A stretch of DNA of 64,000 nt, taken from NCBI GenBank assembly GCA_026018925.1, contig JAKSZU010000006.1:130923592-130987591 (forward strand), given 5' to 3'. The notes below the pieces were generated by a model. It ran no database searches and was not told where the DNA came from. It worked only from the letters and a program-made list of their open reading frames with translations. Each line of letters opens with the position of its first letter. The stretch's first letter is position 1. The DNA comes from Tupaia tana. Its lineage: Eukaryota > Chordata > Mammalia > Scandentia > Tupaiidae. Positions 1 through 8,994 of this stretch are shown here, in pieces. Made by a program: the position numbers and the translations under genes.

Positions 1-215
1 CTCACCAGACAGGCAGAGAGACAGAAAGAGGAAAAATGAGAAATCGCCCCTCAGGGAGATGGCCACACCACCGTTTCTTCTCTTCCATTATCCTCTTGAA
101 ATTTTACACACACCCACATGCGCCTGGCATGATTTTCAAGCTGTCAGGTCCAGGACTCAAACTGTGGTCAGCCATGTGGGAAACCAGCCCAAGCCACCAT
201 GCTACCTGCTAGCCC
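1..215 (-). mobile_element. type A SINE, cut by window edge
   Basis: Antisense copy. The CT-rich part, the C-rich block, the GAGGAGAA body and the tRNA-like head ending near 215 are visible, while the 3' tail lies outside the window. It is an older copy in which most CpG sites are lost. Confidence 0.8.
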
Positions 216-424
216 GCTCTATCCTCTTACTAGACTTCTCAGTACCATTTGACAGTTAAGAGCTGCTTCTTTCTAGAAATTTCTTCTGTTACCTTCTAAG
301 TCCTCAGTTCCTGATTTCTCTCCCTATCCCTAGCTAACAGTTTCTTTGCCCTGGTCCATCTACTCTCATTTTAGTAGATGTCTTAATGTCAAATTTGTTC
401 AAGAATCCATCTTCTTTCTAAGTC

Positions 425-650
425 AGAGGTTTGTAAAAGGGATGGAACAATTCCTAAGGGAGTTGTGGAAAGTTGTAGTGGTATTTTGAAGTGGAAATAT
501 TAGATCATCAAAAAAGTCATGACACATTTTGCATAGAAAAACATGACTTTTCCAACAACCCAACAGTAGCAGTATTTAGTGAAGAAAGGCCAGAGATGCT
601 AGGTGTCCTGCAAAATAAAAGAGCTCCCAACAGTGAAGACGTGTCCCATG
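425..650. mobile_element. possible MER5-like hAT remnant
   Basis: The stretch GGCCAGAGATGCTAGGTGTCCTGC (split by mutation) resembles the inner part of MER5-type Charlie elements. A mariner-like MITE (498-565) lies inside. The ends are not clear. Confidence 0.3.
498..565. mobile_element. mariner-like MITE, copy 1
   Basis: About 68 bp with the core AAAAGTCATGACACATTTTG and the right end TTTTCCAACAACCCAA. It aligns along its length with the element at 49058-49132 and has one internal 3-4 base loss. The right TA target has decayed to CA. The inverted ends (GTCATGAC and CATGACTTTT) and the TA target indicate a Tc1/mariner miniature element. Confidence 0.6.
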
Positions 651-671
651 TCATGACTTTTTTGTTTGTTT

Positions 672-900
672 TAGATTTTTTGCTATAGGATGTGTGCACT
701 AATGGGAAGGGGGGAAGGAAAACTGAGAAAGGATCCCCCAAGGGGGATGGCCATGCTGGCAATCCCTTCTCCATTCTCTTCTTGGGATTTTTGGCACACA
801 TGTACACATACCCAGCGTATCTTCCAAGTTGCAGGGTCCAGGACTCAAACTAGTTGACCTCATGAGATCCAGTGCTTTAATCACCATGCCACTAGCTAAC
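672..900 (-). mobile_element. type A SINE
   Basis: Antisense copy with an intact layout. The flanks catgactttt (about 651) and cctgacttt (about 902) may be a decayed target duplication. Confidence 0.75.
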
Positions 901-904
901 TCCT

Positions 905-1160
905 GACTTTCAAATGTCCCACCAGACAGTCACATGAGTAATAAACCTTTCTAGAACCAATTCAATTTCCCAGACAAAAGTACTAGGATGGTGTCTCAAC
1001 ACACCTAATTGCCAGGAACTGTAACAATCACGTAACTCAATAACTGCTTTTGCCCAAGAGCTGACTGTTTTGGAAAATCTGATAACCAATGGCAATAAAT
1101 ATCTGAGATGCCCAAACTACACAACTGACTCAGTGTGTGTGAAGATCAGTCACATCCACA
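905..1160. other. intron sequence, nothing recognised
   Basis: AT-rich single-copy-looking sequence without open frames of note. Confidence 0.5.
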
Positions 1161-1164
1161 TGAT

Positions 1165-1403
1165 TTTATACAAAGGCTAAGCACTCTTCATCGTATTTAT
1201 CTCAGCTCTATTTTCTCCACACAGGGCACTTCTCATCATCCAACATACTGTATTTTTTTTACTTATCTTCTTTACAGACTCCCTTCTCCCACTAAAATGT
1301 AAGTCTATGACTGAGGAAACTTCTGTTTTATTCACTGCTCTATCCCCAGTGCCCAATATTGTGTCTGATACATGCAAAGGCTTAATAAATATTCATTGGC
1401 TTA
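1165..1403 (+). mobile_element. L2 LINE 3' end
   Basis: Ends in the L2 hallmark: CTCTATCCCCAGTGCCCA, then GATACATGCAAAGGCTTAATAAATATT-type sequence around 1345-1400. This is an old, 5'-truncated fragment. Confidence 0.7.
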
Positions 1404-1674
1404 ATCTGATTACTTTGTATTTTCTACTCTGGTCATGAGCAATACTGAAATAATACCCGAAGTATTGTTATTTCTCTGTCCTATTACAGTTAGAACATTA
1501 TATTGATATTTTTGTATTTTGAGTACAGATGGGTTACATGAGCTACAAATATTATGCCAGGATAGTAAAGGATAAATTTCGAAATGCCTAATATATATAT
1601 AAAGGGGATGGTGGAACTCATCTGACCTCTGATGTCACTCACCCACATGAGCTCATTTTTAATTGAGATCTTTC

Positions 1675-2440
1675 AAACACCACAGTCACAACCCAGTTGC
1701 CCCCTTGACAACTACCATTAAAGGTCCTAAAAACATCTCAAATCTAGTATGTCCAAATGGAAACTGATGCTCTTCAGCAATCTCTACCATCCCTGTGGAT
1801 CTCAGACAACCCAATGACTATAGAGAGCTAGAGGTCTTCTTTTGGTCTCCCTTTCCCTGGGTCCAACTGTAATCTACCAACAAACCCTCTAGAATCTATC
1901 TGTTAAATATATGTGGAATTCATGTACTTCTCTCCTTTCCCAAAACCATCACCTTAGCTCAGAGTGCCTACTCTTTAAGTTATTACAGACTCTCTTAGCA
2001 GTTGTCTCCTTCCACTCTTTCCCCTTCAATCCATTCTTCACATATGAACAAAACTACTCATCTTAACTGTTTCCCACTGAATTCGGAATGAGATTCAAAC
2101 TACTAATCATGATCTATAAGGCCTTGCATGATTGGCTATTTTTTTTTTTTTTTGGAGAGGTTTTCGCTATAGGGCGCGTGCGCTCGCCAGACAGAGAGAG
2201 ACATAGAGACAGAAAGCGAGAAATCACCTCCCAGGGGGGATGGTCATGCCGCAATCCCTTCTCCTCTTGGGATCTTGGGCAAGCACGCACATGCGCCCAG
2301 CGTGAGTTTTAAGCCACCGGGTCCGGGACGTGAACCGCGGTCGACTACATGGGAGTCCAGCGACATAGCCATTACGCTAACTGCTGGTTCCCCATGATTG
2401 GCTATTTAACACTCAGTTCACCATTCTTCCCTTCATTTAC
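1675..2440 (+). mobile_element. L2 LINE fragment (reverse transcriptase end region)
   Basis: Matches L2 stretches such as CTCAAATCTAGTATGTCCAAA (about 1739) and CTGTTTCCCACTGAATTCGG (about 2068). A young type A SINE (2141-2392) splits it, so the L2 copy continues to about 2440. Confidence 0.6.
2141..2392 (-). mobile_element. type A SINE, young, with perfect 14-bp target duplication
   Basis: The target duplication CATGATTGGCTATT is identical at 2127-2140 and 2393-2406. CpGs are well preserved (GGGCGCGTGCGCTCGCC, ACCGCGGTCGACTAC). The body lacks the repeated TCCATTCTCCT unit. This is one of the youngest insertions in the window and lies inside an L2. Confidence 0.93.
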
Positions 2441-2549
2441 ACATTACATATACAACATACATACTTGAACAACATATATACATCAGCTAGAACAGTGACT
2501 AGCATGGGATCTCCCATTATCAGACATTCAGTAACTATTTGTTGAAAAA

Positions 2550-2800
2550 GTAGGAGGCGGAAGCCTACCCACAGTGACACAGGTAGTAGGGTACCACTGC
2601 ATGCTACTATAGTCACTTGGGAGACCAAGGTTCAGAGCCTGGGCCAACCTAAGGATGCTGAATGCATGGTACTGGCTGAGTACATGGTACTGGCTGACTA
2701 GGAGGCTGGAGGAAGTACTGAGGCATGGTGAGGTCCTCTTGGGGTACCTGTCTGTCTGTCTCACTCTCTCTCATGAAATAATAAAATAAACTTTAGAAGA
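2550..2800 (+). mobile_element. type C SINE (tRNA/7SL chimera), old
   Basis: It has a degraded tRNA-like head, then GACTAGGAGGCTGGAGGAAG resembling the 7SL CTCGGGAGGCTGAGGCAGGAG block. It ends with CTCTCTCTCATGAAATAATAAAATAAACTT, the type C terminus. Confidence 0.5.
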
Positions 2801-2887
2801 TAGGCATAGAGGGGAAGAGCCAGGAATCACCCTTAAATCTGCCCCCTCCCTCACCAACAAAATCCTCTTTGTTATCAAGGCCTGATC

Positions 2888-3073
2888 TTTTTTTTTTTTT
2901 AAGAATTATGTTATTTAGCTTTATTTAATTAATCATTTTAATTTGACCAGAGAGGGACAGAGGGACAGTGAGAAAGAGAGAAAGTGAGAAAGCAAGTTGC
3001 CAGGTCCAGGTCTCGAACTGTGGTCAGCCACATGGGAGTCCAGTGCCCTTAACCACCACGCCACCTGTAAGCC
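2888..3073 (-). mobile_element. type B SINE
   Basis: Antisense copy with its AT-rich end at the left and AAGGCCT repeated on both sides (2877-2884 and 3076-3082). Confidence 0.85.
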
Positions 3074-3126
3074 CCAAGGCCTAACCATTTTAACCTAAGA
3101 AATATCCCTCAACTTGTTCTCTTCTT

Positions 3127-3276
3127 GGGCCAGTGGGTGACATGATGGTTGAAGAGCTGGACTCCCACATGGCAGGCCGTGGGGTTCAAGTCCCAGACCC
3201 AGCAGCTTGCTTTTTCACTTTCTTTCTCTCTGGTGACTGCATGTATCCTATAGCAAAATTTTTAAAAAAGGAAAAT
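3127..3276 (+). mobile_element. type B SINE with A-like tail
   Basis: The head is of B type, but the tail reads ACTGCATGTATCCTATAGCAAAA, an ending shared with type A. It is thus a bridge form between the two lineages. Confidence 0.75.
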
Positions 3277-3344
3277 GATGATTAATAAAATTAAATAATT
3301 GTTTTACATTTTTTTTAAATCTTTGTCTTCTACTAATTTAACAC

Positions 3345-3530
3345 TTCGTAATGTTGGACCCACATGGTAGGGTCTCAGGTTCACAAGGCCTTCTGAGCAC
3401 ACACCAGACTCGTGCACATGACAACGATCAGGCTGGCTGAGGCTGGTGGTGAACTGCAGTGTAATGAACCCATAGAAGGTACTTGTCTTTCTGTCTCTCT
3501 CTCATGGGAGAAAAAATAAACTTTAAAAAA
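3345..3530 (+). mobile_element. type C SINE, partial
   Basis: Degraded head (TCTCAGGTTCAC), 7SL-like GGCTGGCTGAGGCTGGTGG, and the end CTCTCTCATGGGAGAAAAAATAAACTTT. Confidence 0.5.
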
Positions 3531-3683
3531 TCTTTCTCTTCCATTTCATTCTCACATAATACCAGGATAATTTTACCACTTTCTTAACTGATCACCCTGC
3601 CTCACCTCTCATCTGTCCAACCCACCAATGACATCACCATATCACCATTCAGGTCATTTTATTTAAAAAAAAATAAAAGAGGG

Positions 3684-3970
3684 GGACCAGCAGTTAGTGT
3701 AATGGCTATGTCGCTGGACTCCCACGTAGTCGACCGCAGTTCGAGTCCTGGACCCGGTGGCTTAAACTCACGCCGGGCGCGTGTGCGTGCGTGCCCAAGA
3801 TCCCAAGAGGAGAATGGAGGAGAAGGGATTGCGGCGTGGCCATCCCCCCTGGGGGGTGATTTCTCGCTTTCTATCTCTCTGTCTCTCTCTGTCTGTCTGG
3901 CGAGCGCACGCGCCCTGTAGCAAAAACCTATCCAAAAATAAATAAATAAATAAAAAGAAAAGAAAAGAAA
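3684..3970 (+). mobile_element. type A SINE, young
   Basis: CpG-rich copy (GTCGACCGCAGTTCGAGTCC at 3729-3748, GCCGGGCGCGTGTGCGTGCG). The tail has expanded into (AAAT)n and AAAAG repeats. Confidence 0.93.
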
Positions 3971-4340
3971 AAAACTAATACTAACCATGAACTTACTTTA
4001 TTTTTGTTTCAAAAGCTTCCCTGGCTTACCCCTACTTACACAACAAACAAAAAATAGTACAGAAAATGAGGCCTGATGCCAACATACCTTTTCAGCCTCA
4101 TGAAACAACCGAGGTTTTTACCCCATACGTCCTTTACTTCAGACATGTCTCAAACTCAGATGGTTCCCGGAACATACCATGCATCCCATTCTGTCCCTTT
4201 GCCGTTGATGTCCCCCTTGCCTCATAAAATCCTGGGTGTTCTTCAAACGTCACTTTCTAAGAAGCCCTCCCTAACCTTCAGAGACAGAAGTAGCTTCCAT
4301 ATTCACACGCGACATTCATCACCTTATCTGGAGCGACAGT

Positions 4341-4562
4341 GTTAGTGGTGATAGAGAGCACAGACTGGCAGGCCATAGGAGTTTACCAGCTAAGTAACCT
4401 TAGGCAAATTATTTACTATCGCTAGGCTTTGGTTACACCATTTGTAATATGAAATAATAGCAAAAATCTTATGGAAGAACTGTTGGAAGGGTTATGAATT
4501 AAAAACTGGCACAGATCTGGCAATAATGAGACCCAATACATGTTAGCTATTAGTTATTAATA
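4341..4562 (+). mobile_element. MIR SINE
   Basis: The core ACCAGCTAAGTAACCTTAGGC and the following splits match the MIR core (TTACTAGCTGTGTGACCTTGGG). The 3' end ACATGTTAGCTATTAGTTATT matches the MIR terminus. Confidence 0.75.
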
Positions 4563-4710
4563 TAAGCCGGTGGGTCACTCCCTGAGCTACCTGAAAACTA
4601 ATACCATGTTTTGGTTATGTGTGTATTCCCATTACCTGGCATGTGGCCCAAGAGCACAGTCAGAATTTTCTCAAATGAAAATGATGCTAGGATTAAGAAT
4701 TACCACTACA

Positions 4711-4893
4711 GGAGCCAGCAGGTACCATGGAGGGTAGGGCGCTGGACTCCCACATGGCCAACAGTGGTTCAAGTCCTGGACCTGACAGCTTGCTTTCTCA
4801 CTTTCCCTCTCTCTCTGTTTCTCCCTCCAGTCAAATCAAAAATAATAACAATGATGATGAAAAATGAAATTAAGTAGTTCTCTTTAAAAAAAG
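4711..4893 (+). mobile_element. type B SINE
   Basis: Head GGAGCCAGCAGGTACCATGG with B box GGTTCAAGTCC and an AT-rich end with GATGATGA repeats. Confidence 0.85.
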
Positions 4894-4894
4894 A

Positions 4895-5440
4895 GAATTA
4901 GTATGACAATGTTAGAGGTGGAGAGTGAACTGCAATCATAAGGCTAGAGAACCTTTAGAGAAACATCAAAAATATTTTATTACATTGAGATGAAATTAGG
5001 TGGTATATTATCATATATCTATCAACTGTAAGCATTAATAGCCCAATGATTACTGTTCTAATGCTCTGGCTCATCACATCAATTTTTATTGCAATTTTTA
5101 CTTGGCTTCTTTCAGGCTTTGGGTTATTACTTTCCGGGCCCTAGGCCTGTACTAATTTGCATGACTTTTAAACTAATCATTAGATTTAAAAAGCAATTTC
5201 GCAATTTAAACCTATGGCACTTAATTGACTTTCTACCTCAAGGCACTAAATTACTCTTAAACAGCTCACCAGACCTACCAGTCCATACAAGCGCTCTAGA
5301 GTGTGTTACAGATGTGTTTAGAACTTAACACTGACGATTCAGAAAACGTGCTAAAGAGGGAATCTCCTCTCACTGGGGGTACCCCCAAAGGGCAGTATCT
5401 ACGTTCTTAAATGTGATGTCCACTGGTGTGGTCCCTAAAG
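4895..5440. other. C2CD5 intron near the promoter, no repeat recognised
   Basis: About 545 bp without SINEs, which is unusual for this window. It contains an 80-codon open frame (5089-5328) that I do not recognise and consider chance. Confidence 0.5.
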
Positions 5441-5446
5441 AAGAAC

Positions 5447-5452
5447 GTGCGC

Positions 5453-5483
<31 letters not shown>

Positions 5484-5490
5484 TCTCTCT
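5447..5490. repeat. alternating (GC)n(GT)n tract
   Basis: About 18 alternating purine-pyrimidine dinucleotides, first CG then TG, followed by a short CT run. Tracts of this kind form Z-DNA readily. It sits at the left edge of the CpG island in C2CD5 intron 2, about 320 bases downstream of the coding exon. Confidence 0.85.
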
Positions 5491-5804
5491 CTGCAGGCGC
5501 GCGGCCACGCCTGGGGCTCCCCCCAGGCGGCAGGTGGCCTGCCCTAGGTCCTGACACAGGGTCACCCGCATGCAGAGCAGTACGAGCCTCCCCTCGCCGC
5601 AGGGTGCGACGAGGACGCCTGCGAACCGCGCACCCATCCAGCGGGCTGAGGTCGCGGCGATCGTCCCTCGTGGGAGGGCTGGACCAGCACCGCACACGCC
5701 GGGCAGTCCAAAAGGGAACCGGCTGAGGGGCTGGGGCCAGGTGGGTGGATCCTTGACAAGGCTTGACGCTTCCTGGGTTCGAGGGGACATGACCTTGCAC
5801 CAAC

Positions 5805-5894
5805 CTCCACGAAGGCATCAGTCAGGTCACTAGCACGGTCCATCACTGGCAAATGGCGCCCGGCCACGATTTTCACCTTCAGCTTCCCGGGCAT
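5805..5894 (-). CDS. C2CD5: C2CD5 first coding exon (N-terminal C2 domain start)
   Basis: The minus strand reads MPGKLKVKIVAGRHLPV and continues to DLTDAFVE, 30 codons from the ATG at 5894. This matches my memory of the start of C2CD5 (CDP138), a roughly 1000-residue protein with an N-terminal calcium- and lipid-binding C2 domain. It is an Akt2 substrate in insulin-driven GLUT4 vesicle fusion at the plasma membrane. The segment covers the first beta strand (KLKVKIVAGRHLP) and the loop with Asp residues that help bind calcium. In the known protein the next residues are V-K-F-G, so the exon most likely ends after GAG at 5805 with a phase-0 donor (gttggt at 5804-5799). A second donor, gtgcaag, begins 4 bases further on but would break that frame. 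No later exon was found between 1 and 5800, so intron 2 runs off the left edge. Confidence 0.9.
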
Positions 5895-5923
5895 CGTCTC
5901 GGCTTTGGCCTCTTCTCCAGCTC
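5895..5923 (-). other. C2CD5: C2CD5 5' untranslated part of exon 2
   Basis: A pyrimidine-rich stretch ending in tctgcag (minus strand, AG at 5925-5924) directly precedes GAGCTGGAGAAG and lies 29 bases before the ATG. It looks like a splice acceptor, so the coding exon would run 5923-5805 (119 bases). This is inferred from splice consensus, not from a transcript. Confidence 0.6.
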
Positions 5924-6090
5924 CTGCAGAAACAAACAAGCGAGTCTGCGCCGAGCGCCCCGCCGGGCGGGGGAGGGACGGGGGCGCGCGCGCGCTGGGG
6001 GGCGCGCGCGGCGGGAGCGCGTGGTGTAACTGACAACAGCCGAGGGCCCGGGGGCGCGCTAAGAGCCGAGCGCCGCGGACCGCCACTCAC
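5924..6090 (-). other. C2CD5: short GC-rich first intron of C2CD5 (predicted)
   Basis: A consensus donor GTGAGT lies at 6090-6085 on the minus strand and the acceptor at 5924, giving a 167-bp intron. The interior is extremely GC-rich, with two alternating GC runs (about 5984-6010). Reading straight through gives a 174-residue open frame from 6086 that has no resemblance to C2CD5 before the known ATG, which supports an intron rather than an N-terminal extension. Confidence 0.55.
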
Positions 6091-6310
6091 GCTCCAAGGA
6101 GAAAGGGGTCTGTCCCACGCGGGCGCTGAGGCCTCATTCCGGAAAAGCCGGAGGAAGGGCCCGGGTGGAGTCTTTTGCCCCGGCCCCACAGTGCTGGGAA
6201 GAGAAGCCAAAACCAGTCGGCACCCCGTTGAGACGCTGCCACCTCTACGTGTGTTTCTGCCCTCCCCCCAACATGGCGGCTCCCGGGGCATGGAGGAAGC
6301 ATCGATCATT
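6091..6310 (-). other. C2CD5: predicted noncoding exon 1 of C2CD5 (5' end approximate)
   Basis: This is the sequence upstream of the GTGAGT donor, within the CpG island. The left end is set by the donor; the right end is a guess because no start site can be read from sequence alone. Several upstream ATGs are present. The longest upstream frame (start 6302, 71 codons) ends in a TGA formed by the donor itself, and after splicing it runs out of frame with the main ATG. If transcription starts above 6302, that upstream ORF could reduce translation of the main frame. Confidence 0.45.
6268..6280 (+). promoter_or_regulatory. YY1 binding motif
   Basis: The plus strand reads CAACATGGCGGC, the full YY1 consensus. 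YY1 sites of this form typically lie just downstream of start sites in CpG-island promoters. Here it falls at the far end of the predicted C2CD5 exon 1, so transcription may begin near 6280-6310. Confidence 0.6.
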
Positions 6311-6599
6311 CGGCGCTCTGCCCACTTGGCGAGGGAGAAATTAAATTCTCCGAGGAAAGATGGAGAGGGCGGGCTGACTCACAAGAACAAGGCGGGGCTG
6401 GCTCGGAGGAAGCTGGGGGCGCAGGGAGATGGGTCGAGTCCTGCATTATCCACCGAGCCGGGGTTGTGGGCTGGTGCCCCGCTGATGCCCGGGCGGAAAC
6501 GCTCCTTACTCCTGGAAGGAAGCGCAGGTGCGTCTGCGTCACGTAGCGATCGCCCGCGGCTGGAGGAGCTGCCAGGGTCGCTTTCGGAAGCGCTGTGAC

Positions 6600-6809
6600 G
6601 GAAGCAGCAGCAACGGGCCTGCTAAAGGAGCATTTTCAGTGTACTTTTTAACGACCTGTTAGTGGTTGTAAAAACCAGTTTAGCTGGTTTCTACCTGGAC
6701 GGGTTACAGGTGCGTGTAGTTTTTGTTTTCTATGAAATAGATTAAGAACTTACTTGGGACGTCTCAGATAGTGGAATAAGTATTATTTTGTCAAATTTTT
6801 AAACAATTT
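6600..6809. other. right flank of the CpG island
   Basis: CpG density drops quickly after 6600. No feature is recognised. Confidence 0.5.
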
Positions 6810-6979
6810 TTTTAAAAATTTATTTCTTCCATGAGAAGTGAGATAACAGAGGATCCTCACACCAGCGTCCCAGGCCGCCCGGATCACAGGCACTTGCACT
6901 GTGTGCTCAGGAAGGTCCTGGGGTGTGAATCCAAAACCCTTCCGTGTGGGTACCGTTGTGACTGCCACCACCTGGCCCC
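6810..6979 (-). mobile_element. type C SINE (tRNA/7SL chimera)
   Basis: On the minus strand the head GGGGCCAGGTGGTGGCAGTC is followed by TGCCTGTGATCCGGGCGGCC, which resembles the 7SL CCTGTAATCCCAGCTACCCGG block. It ends in ATGGAAGAAATAAATTTTTAAA. Confidence 0.6.
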
Positions 6980-7917
6980 TATTTGGTGAAACTTTGGATT
7001 CATTCGTATGCACTGTACTAACTGGGTCACAGAATTTACGTGGGCGGGACACTTTGAAATCGAAAGTCACTGTTTAAGAGAGTTTTTCCTGCAGACTGCG
7101 ATAGTTTCCTCAAGCACCCGTAAGCCTAGAGGTAATACCTACAGTACTGGCAGAAGTTCACACCACCCATCATAGAAAATTGTAGTCAGGAGAAATGAAC
7201 TCAAAGAGCATTAAACATCACAAAGAACTTACCAAGTTATAGATACAGAAACAGGCTAAAGTGTGATATAATCTATTATAGGCTCTGTTAATCAGAAAAA
7301 AAAGATTGTAGAAATTGAAGCGCGCATGCGCACGGCGTGACACAAATCACTACAAAATCTCAAAACTATAGTCCCTATCAAGCATCAAAATCAGCGTCGT
7401 CAATGCCGGCGAAAATATACTATTAGGGTCATACAGAATGGAAAACTTCTAAACGAAAATATCAGTATGATCTTAACTTCAAAAGTACTCAACATGGTAT
7501 TATAAATGAAGTACCCCAAGTGAGTAATGACCCACCATTACCTTTTCAAAGCAAAAATTTTTTCTACACAAGCAATATTGATCATGACTGAGCAGCAGGA
7601 CTCTTCCAAAAAGGAAAGGAAATAACTTCATCAAATCAAAAAATACAAAAGATAAATTGCTGACTTTTCAATTAAATGATTATCTGTTCAAACCGTGGCA
7701 AAAGGATAAAGGCCACAGTTCCCATGCCCATTTCCTTAAATCTATGGGCAGCATTTCCTGGAGTCTGACTCAACACTTAAAATGCCCTTGCCAAGTTCTG
7801 AAAGTTGGCTACATGGTGCATTAAGTGTTTTTTTGTTGTATGAGTGGTATGGTTGAAATACCTTTTTTTGAGTGAAATAGGTAATTACCATATTACTTAT
7901 CAGTTTTTTTAAAAAGA
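6980..7917. other. unique-looking sequence upstream of C2CD5
   Basis: Over 900 bp with no repeat that I can name. It contains an isolated NRF1-type site (7321-7332), listed separately. Confidence 0.5.
7321..7332. promoter_or_regulatory. NRF1 consensus site
   Basis: CGCGCATGCGCA is a complete palindromic NRF1 motif. It lies about 1 kb upstream of the C2CD5 island in otherwise AT-rich, CpG-poor DNA. It is not inside a SINE. Confidence 0.5.
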
Positions 7918-8177
7918 GATTTTTTTTTTCTATAGGGTGCGTGTGCTCACTGGAGAGACAGAAAGCAAGAAATTACCCCCCCACCACCACTACCCCACCA
8001 CCACCACCATCTGCCCCCAAGGGGGATGACCACACCACAGTCCCTTCCTTCTCTCAGGATTTTGGGTATGCATGCACATGTGCTTGGTGTGAGTTTTAAA
8101 CTGCCAGGTCCACAACTCGAACCATGGTCAACTATGTGGGAGTTCAGCAATGTAACCATTATGCCATCTGCTGGTCG
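7918..8177 (-). mobile_element. type A SINE with CCACCA expansion
   Basis: The C-rich block (7977-8012) has expanded into CCACCACCACTACC-like repeats of about 35 bases. The head ends at 8177. Confidence 0.85.
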
Positions 8178-8211
8178 CACCAGTTCATTTTTATTTTTTA
8201 AAGACAGAAGT

Positions 8212-8428
8212 GGGACCAGCCCCTGTGGTGTTTAAGGTGGCGAGATCCCACATGACTGACTATGTAGTTCAGTTCCTGGGCTTGATAAACATACCGCTAG
8301 TGTTCATGCAGCCCAAAAGGAGAGCTGGAGAAGGGATTATGGCATGGCCATTAGGAGTGGGGTGCTTTTCTCATTTTCTCAGCCCCCCATGCCCAAAGTG
8401 CAGAAGCCCTCAGACAAAATTAATAAAT
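8212..8428 (+). mobile_element. type A SINE, diverged
   Basis: Head GGGACCAGCCCCTGTGGTG and body GGAGAAGGGATTATGGCATGG are clear. The A-tail region is altered. It abuts a type B copy directly. Confidence 0.7.
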
Positions 8429-8600
8429 AAGGGGCCAGCAGGTAGTGATTGTGGTGTTGAACTCCCACATGGCCAACTGGGTTCGAGTCCCACACCTGGC
8501 AGCTTGCTTTCTCACTTTCTCTCTGGTGAACGCATGTGCCCTGCAGCAAACTTAAAATAATAATAATTATAAATAAATAATTCTAAAAATAAATAAATAC
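8429..8600 (+). mobile_element. type B SINE
   Basis: Head GGGGCCAGCAGGTAGTG, B box GGGTTCGAGTCC, and an end with AAT and AAATA repeats. Its tail again carries CGCATGTGCCCTGCAGCAAA, the ending normally seen in type A. Confidence 0.85.
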
Positions 8601-8994
8601 AGAAATATATGAAGAAAAATAGAAAACTGAGGTTGAGCAATTTCTTAATGGAAAATAATGCATTATAAGATGTTGTAATGTAAAAAATATTTGCAAATTG
8701 CACAATTAGAGGTTAGCAATCTCAACTCCTAATTAGTAGACTATAAAGTACTACTTGTACATACCTGTTGCCCTAGGCTTCATCAACAGGAGATTATAAT
8801 TAAAATGCTTCCTGAAGACTTTTTTAAAAGTAGAATTAAGCCTAACTTCAGGTTAACTGCTTCCTAATAATTGTTCTAGTTTGTTTTAATTAATGCTGAG
8901 AACAGTACTTACTTTCCTGACAAATCTATCATGATCTGACTCCTGATTACCTTCTCTTACTTCATATCCTGCTCTTATTTTTGCATTTTAGGCA
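8600..8994. other. unique-looking AT-rich sequence
   Basis: No gene or repeat recognised. Confidence 0.5.

Larger units (their letters stand above)
2815..4335 (+). mobile_element. second L2 LINE copy, split by four SINEs
   Basis: Pieces at 2815-2887, 3076-3126, 3531-3683 and 3975-4335 follow the L2 order: CAGGAATCACCCTTAAATC, later CTTCCCTGGCTTACCCC, then CTAAGAAGCCCTCCCTAACC. The insertions are a B minus, a B plus, a C plus and an A plus. A 60-90 codon open frame inside is only L2 relic. Confidence 0.6.
5440..6600. promoter_or_regulatory. C2CD5: CpG island promoter of C2CD5
   Basis: CpG dinucleotides are dense here, in sharp contrast to both flanks. The island covers the first coding exon, the short intron and the predicted noncoding exon, and it has no TATA box near the likely start. 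Visible elements include GC boxes (6366-6374 and 6391-6398), an AP-1 type TGACTCA (6375-6381), ETS-like CGGAAG cores (about 6137 and 6584) and a YY1 motif listed separately. Such islands often fire in both directions, so a divergent noncoding transcript to the right is possible but has no direct evidence. Confidence 0.8.

Noticed and set aside
3729-3748. GGTTCGAGTCC-type B boxes and A boxes suggesting tRNA genes
   Set aside because: They occur at the heads of SINE copies; no full cloverleaf, anticodon arm or acceptor stem pairing is present.
3659-3988. Open frames of 60-140 codons with repeated serine-leucine and GDGHAAIPSPP-like peptides, here and at dozens of places
   Set aside because: They coincide with type A SINEs and repeat the same translated peptide on both strands; they are repeat translations, not genes.
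4076-4345. 89-codon plus-strand frame
   Set aside because: It lies in an L2 LINE remnant with accumulated changes.
5562-6086. 174-codon minus-strand frame that contains the C2CD5 start
   Set aside because: It reads through the predicted intron upstream and past the donor downstream; only the 30 codons 5894-5805 match the known protein.
6087-6302. 71-codon upstream frame as an N-terminal extension of C2CD5
   Set aside because: After the predicted splice it is out of frame with the main ATG; kept only as a possible upstream ORF.
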